Source: an uncultured Synergistaceae bacterium
GTDB lineage: Bacteria; Synergistota; Synergistia; Synergistales; Aminobacteriaceae
Direction of reading: 5' to 3'
DNA: 6,723 nucleotides
Assembly (NCBI GenBank): GCA_937870605.1
Contig: CALMZW010000177.1
Span: 1 to 6,723 of the forward strand
This document shows positions 1 to 4,854 of this stretch, piece by piece. Each line of letters starts with the position of its first letter. The stretch's first letter is position 1. Below the pieces are notes generated by a model. The model was not told the origin of the DNA. It did no database searches and worked only from the letters and a program-made list of their open reading frames with translations. The position numbers and the translations under genes are program-made.

Positions 1-269
1 ACGAACGCGCGCTGCAGGAGATCCGGTTCCGTACCGCCGAGCCCCTCGATCGTGAGGATGTTCTTTCCACGAAGTTGCATGGCCGGAATCATGCAGGAAT
101 TGACGAGCCTGCCGTCCAGGATCACGGCGCAGGCCCCGCATTCCCCCTCTCCGCATCCTTCTTTTGTCCCCGTCAGACCGAAGTCTTCCCGGAGAATATC
201 GAGCAATCGCCGGAGCGGGTGCGAATCGATCGTACGTATAATTCCGTTGATGCGACAGATGCACTTCAT
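1..269 (-). CDS. [2Fe-2S]-binding subunit of a xanthine dehydrogenase-type hydroxylase, C-terminus cut by window edge
   Basis: The first 89 residues of the small iron-sulfur subunit, which passes electrons from the Mo centre towards a flavin. Translating from the ATG at 267-269 gives MKCICRINGIIRTIDSHPLR, typical of the plant-type ferredoxin N-terminus of this family, then the cluster motif GCGEGECGACAV at 38-49 (Cys39, Cys44, Cys47) and the fourth ligand Cys59 in NSC. An I-L-T-I-E-G-L segment near 71-77 is the usual end of the ferredoxin domain. The helical C-terminal domain with the second [2Fe-2S] cluster lies beyond the left edge; the family normally totals about 150-165 residues. The start codon overlaps the TGA of the Mo-subunit gene (ATGA, 266-269), implying translational coupling and a roughly 1:1 complex with that protein. 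It is a separate polypeptide, not fused to the Mo subunit as in E. coli XdhD. Identification is secure. Confidence 0.95.
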   Translation of the reverse strand, partial: MKCICRINGIIRTIDSHPLRRLLDILREDFGLTGTKEGCGEGECGACAVILDGRLVNSCMIPAMQLRGKNILTIEGLGGTEPDLLQRAF

Positions 270-2563
270 CGTCTCTTTCCCGCCCCTTCGTTCAACAGGG
301 TGTAGAGAACCTCTCCGGTGATTGGGATTGCCGTAGGATGCGCTCCCGTAGCGCATTCAACCGCAGATGCGAGCGAAGGAGCCCCAGCATCCATGGGCAG
401 TTCTCCGAGTCCTTTTGCGCCGTAGGGACCATCGGGACTCGGGTTATGAATGAAGTCGACCGTAAACTTCGGAGCGTCCTGCGACGTGGGAATGAGGTAC
501 GAGTTCAAATGCCCGGAAGCGTATTTTCCCTGTTCGCAGGGAAGGTCCTCAAGATACGACCAACCAAGGGCCTGGAGGGCGCCGCCCTCGACCTGTCCTT
601 CTGCAAGGACGGGGTGGACCGCAACTCCGGCGTCGACGACGCAGGTTGTTTCCAATGGAACGATTTCACAGGTTCTCTGGTCAACTTCGACTTCGCTGAC
701 GGTTGCAATCCAGCCGTACGCCTTGTACGCTTCGCCCCGGAACGACGCGTCATCCCATTGCGCGGCATACTCCGTATGGAATGACGAAACGCCGAAAAGT
801 TCCTCTTTCTCGTTCAGAAAACGCTGAGCGATCTCGTCGATCGTGCCGAGAACGTTATTCGAATCATCCGAAATACAACCATCGCGTACGGACATTTTAA
901 AAACAGTCAAATCCGTTCCGGCAATAGCATAGGCCTTCAACTTTTCGAGCAGATCGCGACAAGCATCAGCCACCATCCGACCGACATACATGGTCGTTCG
1001 GGAGGCCACAGTCGGGCCGCTGTTTGGAACCTCCGACGTATCGGGGAGCGGATGGCGGATCCGTGAAACCGGTATCCCGAGAGCTTCGGAGGCAATCATC
1101 GGGAGCACGGTCGAAGCCCCCTGCCCCATCTCAACGCTGCTCACCAGGACGTCCACCGTAGAATCGCGGTTCCATCGCACGTTCGCTGTTCCGGCGATCT
1201 TCTGTTCTCCGGAACCCGTAAAGCCGCTCCCATGAACGCCGAGCGCAAGGCCTATTCCCTTTCTCTTTACACCGCAATCATTTTGATACTTGTGTCGCTT
1301 TTCCCGGTATCCGGACAGAGTCGCCGCTCTTTTGAGAATGTCGCGGACCGGAAAGCCCTGTCTCAATCTTTGGCCGAAGGGGAAGATATCTCCTTCGTTC
1401 ATTGCGTTTGAAAGTCGAATGTCCAGCGGATCCATCCCCAGTTTCATCGCAATGGCATCCATCTGGCGTTCGATAGCGAATATGCTCTGCGGAACGCCGA
1501 ATCCGCGAAAGGCTCCGTTCGGCGGCGTGTTGGTGGCAACGGCCCGCGCCCTGATGCGCGCATTCGGGAAGCGATATCCGCCGGTTGCATGCAGCGCAGC
1601 TCTCTGAAGAACGACGATGCTCATCGTCGTGTATGCTCCTCCGTCGAGCAGAATGTCAATATCCGCGGCGACGAGAGTTCCGTCGCGCATAACGCCCGTT
1701 CGGTGCCGGATCAGAGATGGATGTCGCTTCGTCGAACAGAGGATATCTTCGGTTCTGTCGTGGATCCATCGGACCGGATGCCCTGATTTCAACGCCAGGA
1801 GAGCTGCGTGCAATGCAAGCACGGAAGGATAATCCTCTTTCCCACCGAAGGCGCCTCCCGTCACCGTCTGCCGGACGATGACCTTCTCAGGCGGTAGCGC
1901 AAGTCCTTTACACAGCGCGTTATGGACATAATACGGACACTGCATTGAGCCGAAGACCTCTATACCGCCGTCCCGCAGCGGGTTGGCGACAACGCCCTGC
2001 GTCTCAAGGTAAATATGCTCCTGATATCCGGTACGGTAGGCTCCCTCGATAATGTCGTCCGATGTCGACAACCCCTTGTCCGCGTCGCCGCTCTCAATCC
2101 TGTATTCCATGATGATATTGTCGGGGGGATACACAATTCCTTTGAGAGAAAAGGAGTCCTCCATCGTCAGAACGGGCGGTAATTCTTCAATGTCCGCGTG
2201 CAGGCGTTGCAGCGCTTCTGCAAGTGTCCCGGGATCCGGGGCTGCGACTATCGCCAGAGGTTGTGTCGCGAATCGGATTTCGTCGGCCGCAAGGATTGGA
2301 AGGTCATCGCGGACCATGGCGACCGAGTTTGGACCGGGCAGATCCTTCGCAGTCAGACATACAACCTTCGACCAGTCAAAGGCGTCATCCTTCCGGATTC
2401 CACGAAGTCGTCCCCGAGCGACCGGAGAGCGAAGCGTTCCGCCGATCCATGCGCCGGGCGTTCGGATATCTCCAATGTATCGGGCTTTGCCGGTAACTTT
2501 CTCCCATCCGTCCTGTCTCGGGACATTGGCGCCGATAGTCGAAAAGTGCTCGTTATGCTTCAT
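266..2563 (-). CDS. Second xanthine dehydrogenase-family molybdopterin-binding subunit (complete)
   Basis: A complete 765-residue Mo subunit, normal length for the stand-alone family. Residues 15-135 form the aldehyde oxidase/xanthine dehydrogenase a/b hammerhead domain (V-T-G-K-A-R-Y-I-G-D-I at 23-33), followed by the Mo-cofactor domains. Key residues: QEHIYLET at 181-188 (Gln181 matches the mammalian Mo-site Gln767), GGAFGGKE at 236-243 (Glu243 matches Glu802), GAFRGFG at 350-356 (Arg353 matches Arg880), an M-G-Q-G cofactor loop at 479-482, and GPYGAKGLGE with catalytic Glu721. The Gln/Glu/Arg/Glu set is that of purine-hydroxylating xanthine dehydrogenases, so a xanthine- or purine-type substrate is more likely than an aldehyde. 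The ATG at 2563 lies 39 bases after the flavoprotein stop. A strong GAGGGAGG (2578-2585) sits 14 bases upstream, longer than usual, but no ATG, GTG or TTG lies nearer in frame. The gene ends in an ATGA overlap with the [2Fe-2S] gene, its probable partner. It is clearly diverged from the other Mo subunit in the operon, not a recent duplicate. Confidence 0.95.
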   Translation of the reverse strand: MKHNEHFSTIGANVPRQDGWEKVTGKARYIGDIRTPGAWIGGTLRSPVARGRLRGIRKDDAFDWSKVVCLTAKDLPGPNSVAMVRDDLPILAADEIRFATQPLAIVAAPDPGTLAEALQRLHADIEELPPVLTMEDSFSLKGIVYPPDNIIMEYRIESGDADKGLSTSDDIIEGAYRTGYQEHIYLETQGVVANPLRDGGIEVFGSMQCPYYVHNALCKGLALPPEKVIVRQTVTGGAFGGKEDYPSVLALHAALLALKSGHPVRWIHDRTEDILCSTKRHPSLIRHRTGVMRDGTLVAADIDILLDGGAYTTMSIVVLQRAALHATGGYRFPNARIRARAVATNTPPNGAFRGFGVPQSIFAIERQMDAIAMKLGMDPLDIRLSNAMNEGDIFPFGQRLRQGFPVRDILKRAATLSGYREKRHKYQNDCGVKRKGIGLALGVHGSGFTGSGEQKIAGTANVRWNRDSTVDVLVSSVEMGQGASTVLPMIASEALGIPVSRIRHPLPDTSEVPNSGPTVASRTTMYVGRMVADACRDLLEKLKAYAIAGTDLTVFKMSVRDGCISDDSNNVLGTIDEIAQRFLNEKEELFGVSSFHTEYAAQWDDASFRGEAYKAYGWIATVSEVEVDQRTCEIVPLETTCVVDAGVAVHPVLAEGQVEGGALQALGWSYLEDLPCEQGKYASGHLNSYLIPTSQDAPKFTVDFIHNPSPDGPYGAKGLGELPMDAGAPSLASAVECATGAHPTAIPITGEVLYTLLNEGAGKRR

Positions 2564-2577
2564 CGGGCTGATGCGTG

Positions 2578-2585
2578 CCTCCCTC
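2578..2585 (-). promoter_or_regulatory. Ribosome binding site of the second Mo subunit, wide spacing
   Basis: GAGGGAGG on the minus strand is the best Shine-Dalgarno match in the 39-base gap. Its 14-base distance to the ATG at 2563 is long. The only nearer in-frame candidate is a non-standard ATC at 2570-2572, which is not a credible start without data. Confidence 0.5.
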
Positions 2586-2602
2586 GCGTTTGATGAACCG
2601 AT

Positions 2603-3505
2603 TCAGTTCGCATTATTCAGGTTCTTCAGAAATAGACCGCGAATATCTTCCGCGGAGGCATAGCCGTGCTTCTCGAGCCATGTTTTCATATCGTCCGCGA
2701 TCGCGCCGTAGACGGAAGCTCCCTTGAGGATGGCAGCAGTGCAGACCTGAACGAGAGAAGCGCCCGCCATGAAGAATTGGATCGCATCAGCGCCGGAAGC
2801 GATTCCTCCGACGCCGATAACGGGCTTTGGCTGTACGGAAGCGATCTGTGAGACGATTCGCAAAGCTATCGGTCGAATGGCCGGACCGGAAAGCCATCCG
2901 AACGAGTTGTTCGAGCCCAGCGTCGCATGCGGCGTTTCGATATCGAAATCGAGAGCGGGACCAACCGAATTGATCGCAACAAACGCGTCGACATAGGAAG
3001 CGGCCCGAATCGCCAGTTCTTCGATGTTCGGCGTGCTCGGCGACACCTTCATCCAAATCGGGATCTGCACGCTCTCGCGAAGCGCCCGCGCGACCTCGAG
3101 CAGCGGATCGAGCGATTTCCCGACGTAATGCGTGGAGAATTCGATCGCATCCGGCGCAACTTCTCTCTCGAGCATCTTGCCGAGTCGCGCGACATCGTCC
3201 GGCGAATACCCGATTGACACGATAAGAGGAACGCCTTCTCGTTTGATCGCCCTGTACGCATCCAGAAACGATTCGGCGGAAGCTTCAGACCATGTTTCGC
3301 AGTTCAGAAGCCCTGCTCCGCACTTGCGAATGGTGGGCCGGGGGTCTTTCGCAGGGATGACGGAAACCGTCTTGGCCACAATCCCTCCCGCTCCACCACG
3401 GATAGCCGCAATCATTCGCTCTCCTGTCGCGACATTCGGTCCTGCAGCGGGAAGCACCGGATTCCGGAAAACGATATTGGTGACACGTGTCTCTAGAGAT
3501 GCCAA
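2603..3505 (-). CDS. Dihydroorotate/dihydropyrimidine dehydrogenase-like FMN protein
   Basis: A 300-residue TIM-barrel flavoprotein of the DHODH class 1/PreA group. Visible features are a P-A-A-G-P loop (19-23) at the usual FMN-contact position, G-G-I-V-A-K-T (40-46), WMKVSPS with Lys153, AINS (177-180) in place of the usual NT-type substrate loop, and GWLSGPAIRPIALR (203-216), which matches the DPD/PreA signature rather than biosynthetic PyrD. GVGGI (231-235) and GASLVQVCTA (248-257) form the FMN phosphate site. The catalytic loop, N-[IL]-S-C-P-N/H in the family, reads E-F-S-T-H-Y (122-127), so the active-site Cys is replaced by Thr125. The C-terminal [4Fe-4S] domain of bacterial PreA is also absent; the length is PyrD-like. 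The start is TTG: an in-frame TAA lies six codons upstream (3521-3523) with no ATG or GTG between. It begins 24 bases after the ssnA stop. Pathway context suggests reduction or oxidation of an N-heterocycle rather than pyrimidine synthesis. The fold is secure; the reaction is unknown. Confidence 0.88.
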   Translation of the reverse strand: MASLETRVTNIVFRNPVLPAAGPNVATGERMIAAIRGGAGGIVAKTVSVIPAKDPRPTIRKCGAGLLNCETWSEASAESFLDAYRAIKREGVPLIVSIGYSPDDVARLGKMLEREVAPDAIEFSTHYVGKSLDPLLEVARALRESVQIPIWMKVSPSTPNIEELAIRAASYVDAFVAINSVGPALDFDIETPHATLGSNNSFGWLSGPAIRPIALRIVSQIASVQPKPVIGVGGIASGADAIQFFMAGASLVQVCTAAILKGASVYGAIADDMKTWLEKHGYASAEDIRGLFLKNLNNAN

Positions 3506-3514
3506 ATGGACGAA

Positions 3515-3522
3515 CCCCCTTT
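3515..3522 (-). promoter_or_regulatory. Ribosome binding site deciding the TTG start
   Basis: On the minus strand AAAGGGGG lies nine bases before the TTG at 3503-3505. The in-frame TAA at 3521-3523 overlaps this site and rules out any upstream start, so this purine-rich run supports TTG as the initiation codon of the flavoprotein gene. Confidence 0.6.
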
Positions 3523-3529
3523 ACGGCAG

Positions 3530-4843
3530 CTAAAGAAGAAAACGCGAATACGCGGCATGAAGTTCTCCGGCGACTCTTTTCCCCTGAACGCGTAATTCGT
3601 CGGCATCAAGATGCGGGAAAACGCCTTCTTTCCAGAGAACACGTCCGTTCACAACCGTCATGAAGGCGCGTCCCTGCTTCGCTCCGAACAGAAGATGCGC
3701 GAGTACGTTCTCCCTGGAAACCGGCGTCAGAGGGATATATTCCGGCACCGTTATATCGGCGGCGGAACCCTTCGCGAGGCCGCGGCATTGGGGAAAAAAC
3801 GAGCGCAGGGCTTCCCTGCTTTTTTGAAAGAACATCCCGCTCGTCCGATTCGAAGGTTCTATCCCGCCAAGGCCGAGAAGGACGTACGATCTGAGGCTCT
3901 GGATCATGTCGCCCGACATTCCGTCGGTTCCGAGAACGTAGTCGGCGACCGCATCGCGGTCCATACGCCCCACACCGTTATTCGCGTTCGATTCCGGATT
4001 CGTTACGATGAAGGGGCGAACCGAGCGAACAAGATTTCTGTCACGAGAAGAAAGGTGAACGGCGTGCGCGAGCAGTGAACGGGTATCAAGAAGGCCGTGT
4101 TCAAAAAGCCGTTCAACGGGGCCGGCATACCCGAGACGATGACACGCATCGACATCATCCATCGCTTCGGCGCAATGAATATGCACGGGCACTTCCGGCG
4201 GGCGACAATCCGCGACGGTTCGCAGCGTCTTTTCCGAAAGCGTCAGGGACGCATGAAGGCCAAACAACCCTCGAAGCATCGACGTTTGTCTGTGCGACCG
4301 GCAAAACGCAAGGTTTTCCTCGATATGTCTCTCGGCTTCTTTTTCGCCGAAACGATCCGATGTCTCGAAACACAAGGCGCCTCTGACTCCGGTTAGATCG
4401 AACGCGCCCGCCATCCTTTCGAGGCTTCCCGATACATACCCCATGGACGCATGATGATCGAACACCGTTGTTGTCCCATGCCGGATCGATTCCATGAGTC
4501 CTAGAACGGCGGAGTAGAAAACGCTCTCCTCAGAAAGTGCGAGGTCGAGCTTCCACCAGAAATTTTCCAACACCTCGGAAAACGTATCCGTCTTACCGCA
4601 GGGCTGCAAACCTACGGCGAAATACGAATAGAGATGGTGATGGAAGTTCACAAAGCCCGGCAGGATCAGTCTGCCTCCTACATCGATAAAATCGCTGCAG
4701 ACGGCTCTCGCTTCTCTGGAAGGAAGGATGTCGATGACCGCGCCCGAGTCAATGAGGACGGCGCCGTCGGGGAGAAACAGTTCCTCTCCGTCGGAAACCA
4801 CTCCCCCTCCTATTGCAAAGAGCGCCCCCTCAATCGTCTTCAT
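3530..4843 (-). CDS. ssnA: SsnA-type putative aminohydrolase (amidohydrolase superfamily)
   Basis: A 437-residue metal-dependent hydrolase of the ATZ/TRZ/guanine deaminase-like group, close to the roughly 440 residues of E. coli SsnA. The TIM-barrel metal site is visible: HHH at 68-70 (ligands H68 and H70), HIHCAE at 221-226 (H223, acid E226), AHAVH at 259-263 and GTDG at 305-308 (D307). Segments that recall SsnA itself are FWWKLDLALSEES (95-107), FDHHAS near 128-133, LCFETSDR near 157-164 and the N-P-E-S-N-A-N-N stretch near 282-289. The ATG at 4843 was chosen because the protein then begins at the expected composite domain; the frame stays open upstream only because it overlaps the preceding gene. 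The Shine-Dalgarno is weak, so translation may be coupled to the upstream gene, which ends 11 bases earlier. The reaction of SsnA is not settled; deamination or ring hydrolysis of a purine-like substrate is inferred from fold and neighbours. Guanine deaminase-like activity is the main alternative. Confidence 0.88.
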   Translation of the reverse strand: MKTIEGALFAIGGGVVSDGEELFLPDGAVLIDSGAVIDILPSREARAVCSDFIDVGGRLILPGFVNFHHHLYSYFAVGLQPCGKTDTFSEVLENFWWKLDLALSEESVFYSAVLGLMESIRHGTTTVFDHHASMGYVSGSLERMAGAFDLTGVRGALCFETSDRFGEKEAERHIEENLAFCRSHRQTSMLRGLFGLHASLTLSEKTLRTVADCRPPEVPVHIHCAEAMDDVDACHRLGYAGPVERLFEHGLLDTRSLLAHAVHLSSRDRNLVRSVRPFIVTNPESNANNGVGRMDRDAVADYVLGTDGMSGDMIQSLRSYVLLGLGGIEPSNRTSGMFFQKSREALRSFFPQCRGLAKGSAADITVPEYIPLTPVSRENVLAHLLFGAKQGRAFMTVVNGRVLWKEGVFPHLDADELRVQGKRVAGELHAAYSRFLL

Positions 4844-4854
4844 ACGGCGCCGCT

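Noticed and set aside
2564..2602. A terminator or promoter in the largest gap
   Set aside because: The 39 bases show no stem with a U-run and no convincing -10/-35 pair; only a Shine-Dalgarno sequence is evident.
2052..2663. A 203-residue plus-strand open frame
   Set aside because: It is antisense to the second Mo subunit, with low-complexity Ser/Arg-rich translation and no motif; a shadow of GC-rich coding sequence.
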